Assembly (NCBI RefSeq): GCF_032335695.1
Contig: NZ_JACTOJ010000003.1
Span: 186,001-250,000, forward strand
Reading direction: 5' to 3'
DNA length: 64,000 nt
DNA from: JACTOJ01 sp032335695
GTDB lineage: Bacteria; Bacillota; Clostridia; Clostridiales; Clostridiaceae
The notes below the pieces were generated by a model that made no database searches, was not told the origin of the DNA, and saw only the letters and a list, made by a program, of their open reading frames with translations. Shown here one piece after another: positions 53,210 through 62,368 of this stretch. Positions within the stretch are counted from its first letter, which is position 1. Each line of letters opens with the position of its first letter. The translations under genes and the position numbers were made by a program.

Positions 53210-54312
53210 CAATTTTTATTTCAAATTTAAAAAGAATATTTAAGAAAAGAATAAATAGAATCACCATATTTCTTGCTCCGATAGTGTTTATTATATTAGC
53301 CTATAGTTTAAACACCACAGGCAGCATAAATGTATCAATAGCAGATAAAGACAACACTGAATTTACGAATACTTTTATAAAAGAGTTAGAGAGAAAATGT
53401 AATGTAGGAATTACTTCAGAAGATAATATTAAAATAAGGATTATTAATAAAACTGCTGATTACGGTATTGTCATAGATAAGGGATTTACTGATGAGATAA
53501 TAGATGGTGAAGATGCTAAAATTAAAGCTTTTAGTACTGATGATGCAAGTGTTACTTCTGCTATAAAACTATATGTGGAAAATTATATGAATGCAGCTAA
53601 GAATATTGCTAGAAATACCAAAGGAAATAAAGAATTGTTCTATTCTTCTCTTAAGAACTATGAAAATGGAGCTTTCAATAGTGAAAATATTATTTTTGGA
53701 AATGCAGGTGGCAATGGGCAGAAGGAAGAAATGGCGTTATGCATGTTAGGCTATACAATGCTTCTGATTGCAACTTTTTCAACAAACCTAATGCTTGAGG
53801 ATAAGAAAAATAACACCTATATTCGTATGTTTGTTTCACCTCTTAAGAATTGGAATTACATGCTTCAAAATATATTAAGCTTCCTGCTCATAGTATTATT
53901 ACAAGTACTTGTAGGTTTTATATTTATGGTGGATGCTTTTAAAACTCAGCTTGGAGCATCAGGACTAAATATGTTTATTATATTTGCAATTTATGCTACT
54001 AGCTGTGTAGCTTTAAGCCTTGCAATAAGCAGTCTTTCCAAAAATATTAAGCAGGCTTCAATTTTAGCTTTGCTTGTAAATACTATCATAGGAATGCTTG
54101 GAGGCTTCTTTTGGCCAAAGGAATATATGCCTAATGTTCTAATTACCATAGGAAAGTTTACTCCAGCATATTGGTTCACAGATGGCATAAATAAATTAAT
54201 GACCTCCGCATCTATTATTGCTGCCGGTCAAGATATAGGAATAATATTATTGTTCACATTAGCATTTTTTCTGGCATCCTCTTGGAAAAAGGTATATATT
54301 GAAAACATTTAA
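53206..54312 (+). CDS. ABC-2 type permease (LnrN-like)
   Basis: 368 residues. N-terminal helix RITIFLAPIVFIILAYSL, outer domain (about 35-165), then helices starting MALCMLGYTMLLIATFSTNL and ending FWPKEYMPNVLITIGKFTPA, the conserved last part of ABC-2 permeases. The ATG overlaps the previous stop. A palindromic terminator follows. Confidence 0.85.
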   Translation: MTIFISNLKRIFKKRINRITIFLAPIVFIILAYSLNTTGSINVSIADKDNTEFTNTFIKELERKCNVGITSEDNIKIRIINKTADYGIVIDKGFTDEIIDGEDAKIKAFSTDDASVTSAIKLYVENYMNAAKNIARNTKGNKELFYSSLKNYENGAFNSENIIFGNAGGNGQKEEMALCMLGYTMLLIATFSTNLMLEDKKNNTYIRMFVSPLKNWNYMLQNILSFLLIVLLQVLVGFIFMVDAFKTQLGASGLNMFIIFAIYATSCVALSLAISSLSKNIKQASILALLVNTIIGMLGGFFWPKEYMPNVLITIGKFTPAYWFTDGINKLMTSASIIAAGQDIGIILLFTLAFFLASSWKKVYIENI

Positions 54313-54330
54313 TGCAGATATATCTCAACA

Positions 54331-54366
54331 CCTGTATAATAATATTATTATACAGGCTATTTTTTA
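54331..54366 (+). terminator. Terminator/attenuator between permease and kinase genes
   Basis: Perfect 26-nt palindrome made of CCTGTATAATAAT and its complement (54331-54356), followed by CTATTTTTTATA. The kinase gene starts 25 bp further, so some readthrough would let the exporter and the two-component genes be expressed at different levels. Confidence 0.75.
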
Positions 54367-54390
54367 TATAGTTAAAAAGAAGGTCGGAAC

Positions 54391-55461
54391 ATGGAATATT
54401 TAATTAGAATACTAATTTTCATGATTATTATAGGGGAGTTTGTAATTCAAGGCAATGTTCTTACAGTTGAAGTCGGAGTTTTTTTAATAATAGTATCAGC
54501 AAATATATTTAAGCATAAATTTAAAGTCACTGAGATAGGTTTAATAATAGAAGGGGCACTTGCAGCCTTTGGGTGTAGATATAGTAGTAATTTTTCCTTA
54601 ATCTATGCCTTAATTGCATATGATGCTGGCAGAGAGAATATGAAGCTGCTTGCAATTCCAGCTGCTGCATTGGGAATGTATTTTTCAGGTTCAAGGAATA
54701 CTTTGGAGGCTTTAGCATTGTATGTTATGGCTTTTATGTTAGGAAATCTTAATTTAAGATTTAATGAAAAAATAGATTCCTTTAAGGAAACCTATGATAA
54801 TGAAAGAAGATATAGATATGAACTGGAAGCTGCCAAAAAGAGACTTTTGAATTCCGCCAAGGAGACTGCTTATATTGCTGAAATCAAGGAAAGAAACAGA
54901 ATTGCAAGGGAAATTCATGATACAGTAGGGCACAGCATTGCCAGTATTTTAATTCAGCTTCAAGCAGTGCAAAAACTAAAGCTTAGAGATGAAGAAAAGT
55001 CTGATAACCTGTTAAAGGATTCCATTAAAAGATTGTCAGAAACCCTAGATATGATGAGAAATACGGTGCATAATATAAAGCCAGGGAATGCAATTGGTCT
55101 GGAATATATAAAAAGTATTATTAATAACTTTAATTTTTGCTCTGTGGATTTTAAATATTCAGGAGATATTAACAAACTCCAGCCTAATGTGCTTGAGACT
55201 ATTAGCTCTGACGTAAAAGAGGCTCTTACCAATGCATATAGGTATTCCAAAGCAACAAACATAGAAATAAAAATTGATATAAGTGATAGTGCGGTAAGGG
55301 TTTATATTAAAGATAATGGGAAAGGCTGCCATAACTTAAGAGAAGGATTCGGACTACTTGGAATAAGGGAGAGAATAAAAAACCTGGGGGGAACGGTTTC
55401 CTTCAGCGGTGAAAATGGTTTTATTATAGTTTATGTAATTCCGATTGGAGAAGAAAGGTGA
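54391..55461 (+). CDS. Sensor histidine kinase, HisKA_3 (LnrJ/DesK-like)
   Basis: 356 residues. About five to six membrane helices in the first 130 residues with short loops (intramembrane-sensing type), a coiled linker (SFKETYDNERRYRYELEAAK), then HisKA_3 with the phosphorylated His in RIAREIHDTVGHSIASILIQ (about 173) and HATPase_c (VKEALTNAYRYSKATNIEIK, YIKDNGKGCHNLREGFGLLG). Pairs with the NarL-type regulator that follows 8 bp later. It likely senses the drug or membrane stress that the upstream exporter relieves. Confidence 0.9.
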   Translation: MEYLIRILIFMIIIGEFVIQGNVLTVEVGVFLIIVSANIFKHKFKVTEIGLIIEGALAAFGCRYSSNFSLIYALIAYDAGRENMKLLAIPAAALGMYFSGSRNTLEALALYVMAFMLGNLNLRFNEKIDSFKETYDNERRYRYELEAAKKRLLNSAKETAYIAEIKERNRIAREIHDTVGHSIASILIQLQAVQKLKLRDEEKSDNLLKDSIKRLSETLDMMRNTVHNIKPGNAIGLEYIKSIINNFNFCSVDFKYSGDINKLQPNVLETISSDVKEALTNAYRYSKATNIEIKIDISDSAVRVYIKDNGKGCHNLREGFGLLGIRERIKNLGGTVSFSGENGFIIVYVIPIGEER

Positions 55462-55469
55462 AGAGTTAA

Positions 55470-56093
55470 TTGAAAATAATAATAGTAGATGACGATGGCC
55501 TTATTATAGACAGCCTAAAATTACTTTTAAGTTTGGAAGAAGATATAGAGGTATTAGGCACTGCCCAAAATGGGAAAGAAGCTTTTGAACTTTGTAAAGT
55601 GAACAAGCCAGATATTGTATTGATGGATATAAGAATGCCTGTTATGGACGGTGTACTAGGAACTAAACTTATAAAGGAAAACTTTCATGATATTAAAGTA
55701 GTACTTTTAACTACCTTTAAAGACGATGAATATATAAGAGAGGCCGTAATGAATGGAGCTGAAGGTTATATATTAAAAAATCAGTCATCGGACAGCATTA
55801 TAGAAAGTCTAAGAGCAGTATGCAAAGGAAATACTGTTTTTGAAAAGAATGTAGTTAACGCAATCACGGGCATGCTTAAGCAAGGAAAAAGAAAAAAGCC
55901 TTCTGATTTCAATTTGTCACAACGAGAATTTGAAATTCTGGCATTAATAGCGGAAGGTTTTTCAAATAAAGAAATAGCAGAAAAACTATTTTTGGGAGAA
56001 GGAACAGTTAGAAACTATATAACAAATATTTTGGAGAAGCTGGAGCTTAGAGATAGAACCCAATTGGCTATATTTTACTTGAAAAATTTTTAA
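55470..56093 (+). CDS. NarL/LuxR-type response regulator (LnrK-like)
   Basis: 207 residues from TTG 55470. Receiver domain with acidic pocket IIVDDDG, phospho-acceptor Asp in PDIVLMDIRMPVMDG (about 54), Thr in VVLLTTFKDDEYI and Lys in GYILKNQSS. LuxR HTH at the C-terminus (NLSQREFEILALIAEGFSNK, EIAEKLFLGEGTVRNYITNI). Cognate regulator of the kinase, probably activating the ABC exporter genes from the A+T-rich region 50854-51106. Confidence 0.92.
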   Translation: MKIIIVDDDGLIIDSLKLLLSLEEDIEVLGTAQNGKEAFELCKVNKPDIVLMDIRMPVMDGVLGTKLIKENFHDIKVVLLTTFKDDEYIREAVMNGAEGYILKNQSSDSIIESLRAVCKGNTVFEKNVVNAITGMLKQGKRKKPSDFNLSQREFEILALIAEGFSNKEIAEKLFLGEGTVRNYITNILEKLELRDRTQLAIFYLKNF

Positions 56094-56185
56094 TGATTTG
56101 ATATGTTATAAAAAATGCTAGTACATTTCTATATTGACATATGAATTTCATAATGATATTATTAACTCCATAAAAACTGAATAAA

Positions 56186-56291
56186 TCTTCAGGGCAGGGT
56201 GCGATTCCCTACCGGCGGTATAGCCCGCGAGCCGTAAGGCAGATTCGGTGAAACTCCGAAGCCGACAGTAAAGTCTGGATGGAAGAAGATG
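56186..56291 (+). ncRNA. FMN riboswitch (RFN element)
   Basis: Matches the RFN consensus: TCTTCAGGGCAGGGTGCGAT, TTCCCTACCGGCGGTATAGC, CCGCGAGCCGTAAGGCAGAT, TCGGTGAAACTCCGAAGCCG, ACAGTAAAGTCTGGATGGAA, GAAGATG. Binding of FMN favours the terminator at 56371-56398 and shuts off the rib operon. 56094-56185 contains the promoter region; no gene there. Confidence 0.98.
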
Positions 56292-56370
56292 AAAATTTGT
56301 ACTTGATACATAAGTCTATGCTTTTTTAGTCATAGTATTTATGATCAGGATATTTTGTGGATTTTGAATG

Positions 56371-56398
56371 CCCTGAGATTTAGTTCTCAGGGTTTTTT
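56371..56398 (+). terminator. Riboswitch-controlled terminator
   Basis: CCCTGAGA / TCTCAGGG with loop TTTAGT followed by TTTTTT, 30 bp before the ribD start. Confidence 0.9.
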
Positions 56399-56428
56399 AT
56401 TTTCTAGAAAGAGGATTGGAGTGGTGGT

Positions 56429-57535
56429 ATGGACGAGATTAAACATATGAAAAGAGCATTGGAATTGGCTGAGAAGGGAATGGGATATACCAATCCTAAT
56501 CCATTGGTAGGAGCAGTAATAGTAAAGGAGGGCAGAGTGATAGGAGAAGGCTATCATAAGCTTTATGGTGATAATCATGCAGAGGTCAATGCTTTTTTAA
56601 ATGCTGCAGAAAATGTAGAAGGTGCAACAATGTATGTTACTTTGGAACCCTGCTCTCATTATGGAAAAACACCACCTTGCGCTGACAAAATAGTAGAAAA
56701 AAAGATTAAGAAGGTAGTTATTGGGTTGAAGGATCCAAATCCCTTGGTATCTGGAAAAGGTATAAAGATTCTAAAGGACGCAGGAATAGAAGTAGTGACA
56801 GGGGTTCTTGAAGAGGAAGGAAGAAAGCTGAATGAGATATTCCTTAAATATATAACCACAAAGCTTCCTTTTTGCATAATGAAAACTGCCATGACATTGG
56901 ATGGGAAAATTGCAGCTTATACAGGTGATTCCAGATGGGTAACAGGGGAAGCTTCAAGAAAGTATGTACATAAGTTAAGGCACAGAGCAGCTGGAATTAT
57001 GGTTGGAATAGGAACTATACTTGCAGATGATCCTATGCTGACAACACGACTCGAAGATATAAAAGGAAGCGACCCCATAAGGATTATTGTAGATAGCAGA
57101 GCTGGAATTTCACTTGAAGCTAAGGTACTAGATGCTAATTCCAGTGCTAGAACAATAATAGCAACTACTGAAAAGGCATCAATAGATAAAATTAGAGCTT
57201 TGGAGAACAAAGGAGCAGATATCATAATAACGCCGCTTAAAAATGAAAGGGTAGATTTATCTTTTCTTATGAAGGAGCTTGGAAAGAGAAAGATTGATAG
57301 TGTGCTTTTAGAAGGAGGCAGCGAACTAAATTATGCCGCGCTTGAAGAAGGCATAGTTGATAAGATAAATGCTTTTATAGCTCCTAAAATTATCGGAGGA
57401 GGCAGGGCAAAGACACCGGTTGGAGGAGAAGGAAAAGCTTGTATGAAGGAGGCTATTTTGTTGGATAGAATAAATGTCCATAGTTTTGGAGATGACATAA
57501 TGATAGAAGCATATACGAAAAAAAAGGGGGATTAA
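56429..57535 (+). CDS. ribD: Bifunctional riboflavin deaminase/reductase
   Basis: 368 residues. Deaminase domain (1-145): zinc ligands and catalytic Glu in HAEVNAFLNA and EPCSHYGKTPPCADKIV. Reductase domain (146-368): KTAMTLDGKIAAYTGDSRWV, TGEASRKYVHKLRHRAAGIM, DPMLTTRL, LLEGGSELNYAAL. It carries out the second and third steps of riboflavin synthesis. First gene after the FMN riboswitch; ribE follows 5 bp downstream. Confidence 0.97.
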   Translation: MDEIKHMKRALELAEKGMGYTNPNPLVGAVIVKEGRVIGEGYHKLYGDNHAEVNAFLNAAENVEGATMYVTLEPCSHYGKTPPCADKIVEKKIKKVVIGLKDPNPLVSGKGIKILKDAGIEVVTGVLEEEGRKLNEIFLKYITTKLPFCIMKTAMTLDGKIAAYTGDSRWVTGEASRKYVHKLRHRAAGIMVGIGTILADDPMLTTRLEDIKGSDPIRIIVDSRAGISLEAKVLDANSSARTIIATTEKASIDKIRALENKGADIIITPLKNERVDLSFLMKELGKRKIDSVLLEGGSELNYAALEEGIVDKINAFIAPKIIGGGRAKTPVGGEGKACMKEAILLDRINVHSFGDDIMIEAYTKKKGD

Positions 57536-57540
57536 CATTA

Positions 57541-58191
57541 ATGTTCACTGGGTTAATTGAGGAAATAGGATATGTTGAAGCTGTAACTAAGTCTGTAAAA
57601 TCGTCGAGAATTACCATCAGTGCTAATAAGGTTTTAGAAGGAACAAGGCTTGGAGATAGCATATGCACCAATGGAGTATGCCTTACAGTGACATCCTTTG
57701 GGAAAAATAAATTTACAGTGGATGTTATGGCAGAAACTGTGAGAAGAAGCAATTTAAAAGATATCTCTTCAGGAGATAAAGTAAATCTTGAGAGGGCTCT
57801 AAGGGTAGGTGACAGATTAGGAGGACATATGGTAAGCGGTCATATCGATGGTACAGGTACCATTGAGAATTATGAGAAAGAAGACAATGCAGTATGGATT
57901 ACTGTGGCAGCATCTGGAGAGATTTTAAGATACATTGTGAATAAGGGCTCTGTTGCAATAGATGGAGTAAGTCTTACAGTGGCATACGTGGATGAAAGAG
58001 TATTTAAGGTTTCAATAATTCCGCACACTAAGGATATGACCACACTTCTAAGAAAGAAGGTGGGAGATGAAGTAAATTTAGAGTGCGATATGATAGGCAA
58101 ATATATAGAAAAGTTTTTAGAAGTTAAGGAGCAGGCACAGATTAAAGGTGGAATTGATCTTAATTTTTTGTGTGAAAATGGTTTTGCTTAA
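57541..58191 (+). CDS. ribE: Riboflavin synthase alpha subunit
   Basis: 216 residues with the two lumazine-binding repeats: MFTGLIEEIGYVEAV, LGDSICTNGVCLTVTSFGKN, LGGHMVSGHIDGTG in the first; IVNKGSVAIDGVSLTVAYVD and IPHTKDMTTLL in the second. It dismutates two lumazines to riboflavin. Translationally close to ribD (5 bp) and ribB (19 bp). Confidence 0.96.
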   Translation: MFTGLIEEIGYVEAVTKSVKSSRITISANKVLEGTRLGDSICTNGVCLTVTSFGKNKFTVDVMAETVRRSNLKDISSGDKVNLERALRVGDRLGGHMVSGHIDGTGTIENYEKEDNAVWITVAASGEILRYIVNKGSVAIDGVSLTVAYVDERVFKVSIIPHTKDMTTLLRKKVGDEVNLECDMIGKYIEKFLEVKEQAQIKGGIDLNFLCENGFA

Positions 58192-58210
58192 TGTATAGGG
58201 AGGATGGATT

Positions 58211-58825
58211 ATGTATAAATTTAATAAGATTGAAGAAGCAATTGAGAATATAAAAATTGGGAAAATAGTAGTGGTAATAGATGATGAGGATAGGGAAAAT
58301 GAAGGAGATCTATTGATGGCAGCGGAAAAAGTTACTCCAGAAGCCATCAATTTTATGGCTAAGTATGGCAGAGGGCTTATCTGTATGCCTGTCATAGGCG
58401 AGAAATTAAGAAATTTAGATATATCAGCAATGACGGATAATAACACAGATCCTCATGGTACAGCTTTTACGATATCAATAGATTCTTCGGATGCTACTAC
58501 AGGAATTTCAGCCTTTGAGAGGGCAGCTACTATAAAGAAGGTAATGGCTTCTAATGCAAAAGCAGAAGATTTCAAAAGGCCTGGACATATGTTTCCGTTG
58601 GAGGCAAGAGAAGGCGGAGTACTGAAAAGAGCTGGTCATACCGAGGCGGCAGTGGACTTAGCAAGACTAGCTGGACTTTATCCTGCTGGAGTTATTTGCG
58701 AGATAATGAATGAGGATGGCAGCATGGCAAGGACACCTGAGTTAATGGAATTTGTAAAGAAGCATAACCTTAAAATTATAACTATCGCAGATTTAATTTC
58801 TTACCGCAGGAATAATGAGGTATAG
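58211..58825 (+). CDS. ribB: 3,4-dihydroxy-2-butanone-4-phosphate synthase, without RibA domain
   Basis: 204 residues. Active-site loop VVVIDDEDRENEGDLLMAAE, GRGLICMPV, TDNNTDPHGTAFTISIDSSD, HMFPLEAREGGVLKRAGHTE, AGLYPAGVICEIMNEDGSMA. It forms the four-carbon unit from ribulose-5-phosphate. Most Firmicutes rib operons carry a RibBA fusion of about 400 residues; here the protein stops right at the end of the RibB domain (SYRRNNEV), and no GTP cyclohydrolase II domain lies in the operon. The 88-bp gap to ribH contains TTTAAAACAGAGC, similar to the MITE terminal repeat, so the RibA part may have been lost by a deletion. Confidence 0.95.
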   Translation: MYKFNKIEEAIENIKIGKIVVVIDDEDRENEGDLLMAAEKVTPEAINFMAKYGRGLICMPVIGEKLRNLDISAMTDNNTDPHGTAFTISIDSSDATTGISAFERAATIKKVMASNAKAEDFKRPGHMFPLEAREGGVLKRAGHTEAAVDLARLAGLYPAGVICEIMNEDGSMARTPELMEFVKKHNLKIITIADLISYRRNNEV

Positions 58826-58913
58826 GATTAACATTATTTAAAACAGAGCTAAAAACTAAGAAAGAAAAGCGTGGACTATGCTAAATTTAAAAAAGAAAAT
58901 GGAGGAAACCAAA

Positions 58914-59375
58914 ATGAAAACATATGAAGGTAAATTAGTTGCACAAGGATCAAAGTTTGCTATTATTGTAGGAAGATTTAATGAGTTTATAGGCGGTAAA
59001 CTTTTATCAGGAGCATTAGACGGCTTAAGACGTCATGGAGTAGAGGAAGAAAATATTGAAATAGCTTGGGTACCTGGCGCTTTTGAAATTCCTTTGGTGG
59101 CGAAGAAGATGGCAAAAAGTGAAAAATATGATGCTATTCTATGCCTTGGAGCAGTAATAAGAGGAGCTACACCACATTTTGATTATGTATCAAGCGAAGT
59201 GTCAAAGGGTATAGCAAATGCATCTTTAGAAACAGGAGTCCCGGTAATCTTTGGAGTGCTGACAACAGATACCATTGAGCAGGCCATAGAAAGAGCAGGT
59301 ACAAAAGCAGGTAATAAAGGCTATGATGCTGCAGTTACTGCTATTGAGATGGCTAATCTTTTAAAGCAGCTTTAG
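58914..59375 (+). CDS. ribH: 6,7-dimethyl-8-ribityllumazine synthase
   Basis: 153 residues from ATG 58914 (GGAGG 9 bp upstream; the frame opens to 58878). Family motifs: FAIIVGRFNEFIGGKLLSGA, WVPGAFEIPLVAKKMA, LGAVIRGATPHFDYVSSEVS, VPVIFGVLTTDTIEQAIERA, GNKGYDAAVTAIEMANL. It forms icosahedral shells in many bacteria and makes lumazine from the RibD and RibB products. Last gene of the operon. Confidence 0.97.
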   Translation: MKTYEGKLVAQGSKFAIIVGRFNEFIGGKLLSGALDGLRRHGVEEENIEIAWVPGAFEIPLVAKKMAKSEKYDAILCLGAVIRGATPHFDYVSSEVSKGIANASLETGVPVIFGVLTTDTIEQAIERAGTKAGNKGYDAAVTAIEMANLLKQL

Positions 59376-59412
59376 GCTTATAGAATTTGTAAGTGGTATA
59401 TCACGAATGTTG

Positions 59413-59427
59413 TTTACAATTTGGCAA
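59413..59427. promoter_or_regulatory. 15-bp direct repeat unit 1 (second copy at 60908-60922)
   Basis: TTTACAATTTGGCAA occurs here, upstream of the response-regulator gene, and again at the end of the kinase gene, about 73 bp upstream of the propeller gene. Two identical 15-mers before two genes of one cluster suggest a binding site for the OmpR-type regulator. Confidence 0.35.
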
Positions 59428-59480
59428 TAAGTTTAATATATAATATAAGGATAAATTGTAAATGCTAGGGTGGTAAAATC

Positions 59481-60163
59481 ATGAACAAAAGTATACTTGT
59501 TATAGAAGATGAAGAAGATATAAGAGATATCCTTACCCATTATATAAAAAAGGAAGGCTACGTAGTTAAAGAGGCTATGGATGGCGAAACGGGAATTAGA
59601 TTAGTGGAGAGGGAAAGTATAGATTTAATAATTTTAGATTTGATGCTTCCAGATATGAGTGGATTTGATGTGTGCAAAAAAATCTCAAGTAACCATAAAA
59701 TCCCCATTTTATGCTCACTGCCAAGTGTGATATCGTAGATAAAATATTGGGCCTGGAGCTTGGGGCAGATGATTATATTACAAAGCCTTTCGATATAAGA
59801 GAGGTCATGACAAGAATTAAGGTGTGCCTAAGGAGAATAGAAAGTTTAAAAGAGGATGATGCAGAAAATGTAATTAAGCTTTCTCAGGATATAAGGATAC
59901 TTGAAAATAGCCGAGAGGTTTTTAAAGGGGAAGAGGGCATTAGGCTTAAGCCTAGAGAATTTGATTTGCTTCTAGCCTTCGCTAAAAATAGAAAAGTGGT
60001 AATGTCTAGAGATAAGCTGCTTCAGAAGGTTTGGGGCTATGATTTTGAAGGAGATAGCAGAACTGTAGATGTTCATGTTCAAAGGCTTAGAAAAAAATTG
60101 GAGGAGTCCAGCCAAGAAGCAATAATTCAAACTGTATTTGGAGTAGGATATAAGATGATATGA
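59481..60163 (+). pseudogene. OmpR/PhoB-type response regulator, frameshifted
   Basis: From ATG 59481 (GGGTGG upstream) the receiver domain reads ILVIEDEEDIRDILTHYIKK and DLIILDLMLPDMSGFDVCKK, with the phospho-acceptor Asp, up to NHKIPIL. Then the frame is lost because one base is missing at about 59708-59712. The next frame continues MLTAKCDIVDKILGLELGAD, DYITKPF and the full winged-helix output domain (IRLKPREFDLLLAFAKNRKV, VWGYDFEGDSRTVDVHVQRL) to 60163. With the base restored it would be a normal regulator of about 227 residues. The partner kinase is also broken. Confidence 0.85.
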
Positions 60164-60930
60164 GCTGGAAGCAGATTAACATGAGATTTTCAATTAGATA
60201 TAAATTTACTATAGGACTCCTGATTATTTTTTGTATATGTTTTAATGTGATGACTATTTACATAAATAATATGACCCTGCAAAATAACAAAAGAATAATA
60301 AGTAATGAATTAGTTGCCTCTCAGAGAGATTTGAATATTTATTTTAAGCAGTATATTATCATCAATAATATAAAAGAAACTTCAGCTGAGGTGGAGAAAA
60401 ATTGTGATGAAATAGGTACAGCTTTAGCCTCTAAGCTTAATAATAGGATTTTACTTTATAAAAAGGATGGAAGCTTGCTGCTGGACACGGATTATAGCGC
60501 TGGACAGCTATATTTAAATGACGGCACCATTGTAAAAGACGATTTTAGCGATTTGAAAGAAGCTTTGAAGGGAGGCAAACAGAGATGAAGTAAGCAGGCT
60601 TTTAGTTAATATAATAGACAATGCCATAAAGTACGGATATGTAAAATCCACAGTGACCATAAACCTTTTTGGTGACGCAGAGAGCTGTAATATAGTTGTT
60701 GAAGACCAAGGACAAGGTATAAGTGAGTTGGCTCTTGAAAAGATTTTTCAGCCATTTTATAGGGATAAAAGTGCAGCTATGCGAAGTCGGGAGGGAAATG
60801 GTCTAGGGCTTGCCATAGCCAAGCTGTAGTAGATGCTTATAGCGGAACTATAACTATTGAAAGTAAAATTAACCTAGGTACTAGGGTTCATATAAAAATT
60901 CCTCTGTTTTACAATTTGGCAACAACCTGA
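60160..60930 (+). pseudogene. Sensor histidine kinase, internal deletion and frameshifts
   Basis: The start overlaps the regulator stop. The first 142 codons give a membrane helix (KFTIGLLIIFCICFNVMTIY) and part of the outer sensor domain, ending at TGA 60586-60588. Immediately after, in another frame, comes the HATPase_c domain (LVNIIDNAIKYGYVKSTVTI, EDQGQGISELALEKIFQPFY, REGNGLGLAIAK), then a second shift and VVDAYSGTITIESKINLGTR to TGA 60930. The second membrane helix, HAMP and the whole His-containing DHp domain are missing (roughly 180 codons). It cannot work as a kinase. Confidence 0.85.
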
Positions 60931-60994
60931 TTGGATAATAGAAATAAATTAATTTTATCATTTCATTATCAATTAGGAAGAGGTGGAAGCAAGT

Positions 60995-62286
60995 ATGAAA
61001 AACAAAAAAATGTCTTTAATAATAAAAGTTCCTATTCCAATTTTTATAATAGGGGGCTGCATTTTGGTAGATAGATGGAGCAGCCTTTCTGAAAAATATT
61101 TTTCTGAAAAACCTGTAATAGTGGATGCAGATACTTCAGCCGCTGTTGGTGATGATAAACCTTTGGAGATAATAAGCAAGAAAACTTATGGAAATGTGGA
61201 AGGATTCTCTGCGAATCTGGGCTTTATAGGAGATAATGAGGCGTTGGTTGGAATAGGTATGACCAGTGATGAATTTTTTAAAAAGTATCCTAATCCAGTT
61301 AGTAAAGAGGATAACGAGAAAGCTCTTTATGATATAAGTGGACAGCTATATAGGCTAAATCTTTCTACATTAGAAAAAACACCTATAGGTATTAATACTA
61401 GAGATGTACTAGCAGATGTGCTGCCTAACGTTAAAAAAGTAAGCTATTTTTCTCAAGGAAAATTTTCAATATATGATTTGAAAAATAATTTAATTACTGT
61501 AGGCAGCAAAGAGGAAAAGCAGTATAAAGCTAAGGGTAACTTTTCAGAGGATGGAAATTATTATATAAGGGGCAATAACGAGGAAGGCATTGAATTATAT
61601 GATATTAATAAAAAGAGTTCTAAAATAATTAAGCTTACTGGAAATACAAGCATACTTATGGATGCTAGCTTTTATAGTAAGGATGGGAAAGAAATATATT
61701 TTATTGGAGGACAGTATAAGGGAAAGGATTATTCAAGGATGGGTATATTTAAAATAAATAGCGAGGATGCTAAAATTACTGAAGTTTTACTGCTTCCATA
61801 TAATGATACTAAAAGTAGCAATTTAAATAATATGAGCAATATATGGTCAGAAAAATATTATGTGCTGGATGGTGGAAAAAAATATTTTTCTCAGCTTCTA
61901 TAAATGGTGTCTATGGAATTTACATGTATGATACGGTGAACAAAAAATTTTATGATGATATTCCTTATGCAACAAAATCTAAAGAGGGTCATTACATGTG
62001 CCCATTTTGGGTATCACCAGATGGTACCAAGATTGTTTATGTAAATTTGGCAATTGAAAATAATGAAGAAGAATGGAATTTGTATTCAGCTAGAATAAAT
62101 GGAAATATTTTAACAGGCAAAACCTGTATATATAAAAATTATGGTAGTGATAGCTCCAGCCTTAGAAATATTCAATGGAGTCCAGATAGTAAAAAAGTTT
62201 TATTTTTTAAATTTAGTGACGAATATATAAAAAATCAATATCCTTTTTTTAATAAAAATGAAGTTAATGTTTTCACCTTTAAATAA
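60995..62286 (+). pseudogene. Membrane-anchored beta-propeller (TolB/PD40-like) protein, frameshifted
   Basis: ATG 60995 with AGGAAGAGGTGG upstream. N-terminal hydrophobic segment with IGGC (possible lipobox) followed by a polar region, then repeats of the propeller type (LIDGQLYRLNLSTLEK-like; GIELYDINKKSSKIIKLTG; ASFYSKDGKEIYFIGG; MGIFKINSEDAKITEVLLL). At an A7 run near 61877-61883 the frame is lost; the next frame goes on with SASINGVYGIYMYDTVNKKF, WVSPDGTKIVYVNLA and QWSPDSKKVLFFKFSD to 62286. Restored it would be about 430 residues. It follows the broken two-component genes and may have been their target or sensor partner. Confidence 0.75.
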
Positions 62287-62323
62287 TGCAAAGGTAAAGT
62301 TTTTAATGAATATGATGTAGAGA

Positions 62324-62350
62324 TAAAATGGGCTTAAAAGCCCATTTTAC
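62324..62350. terminator. Bidirectional terminator
   Basis: AAAATGGGCTT / AAGCCCATTTT is a perfect 11-bp stem with A/T-rich arms at both ends, between the propeller gene and the convergent cellulase gene. Confidence 0.75.
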
Positions 62351-62368
62351 GGGGGGATATTCTAGCAA

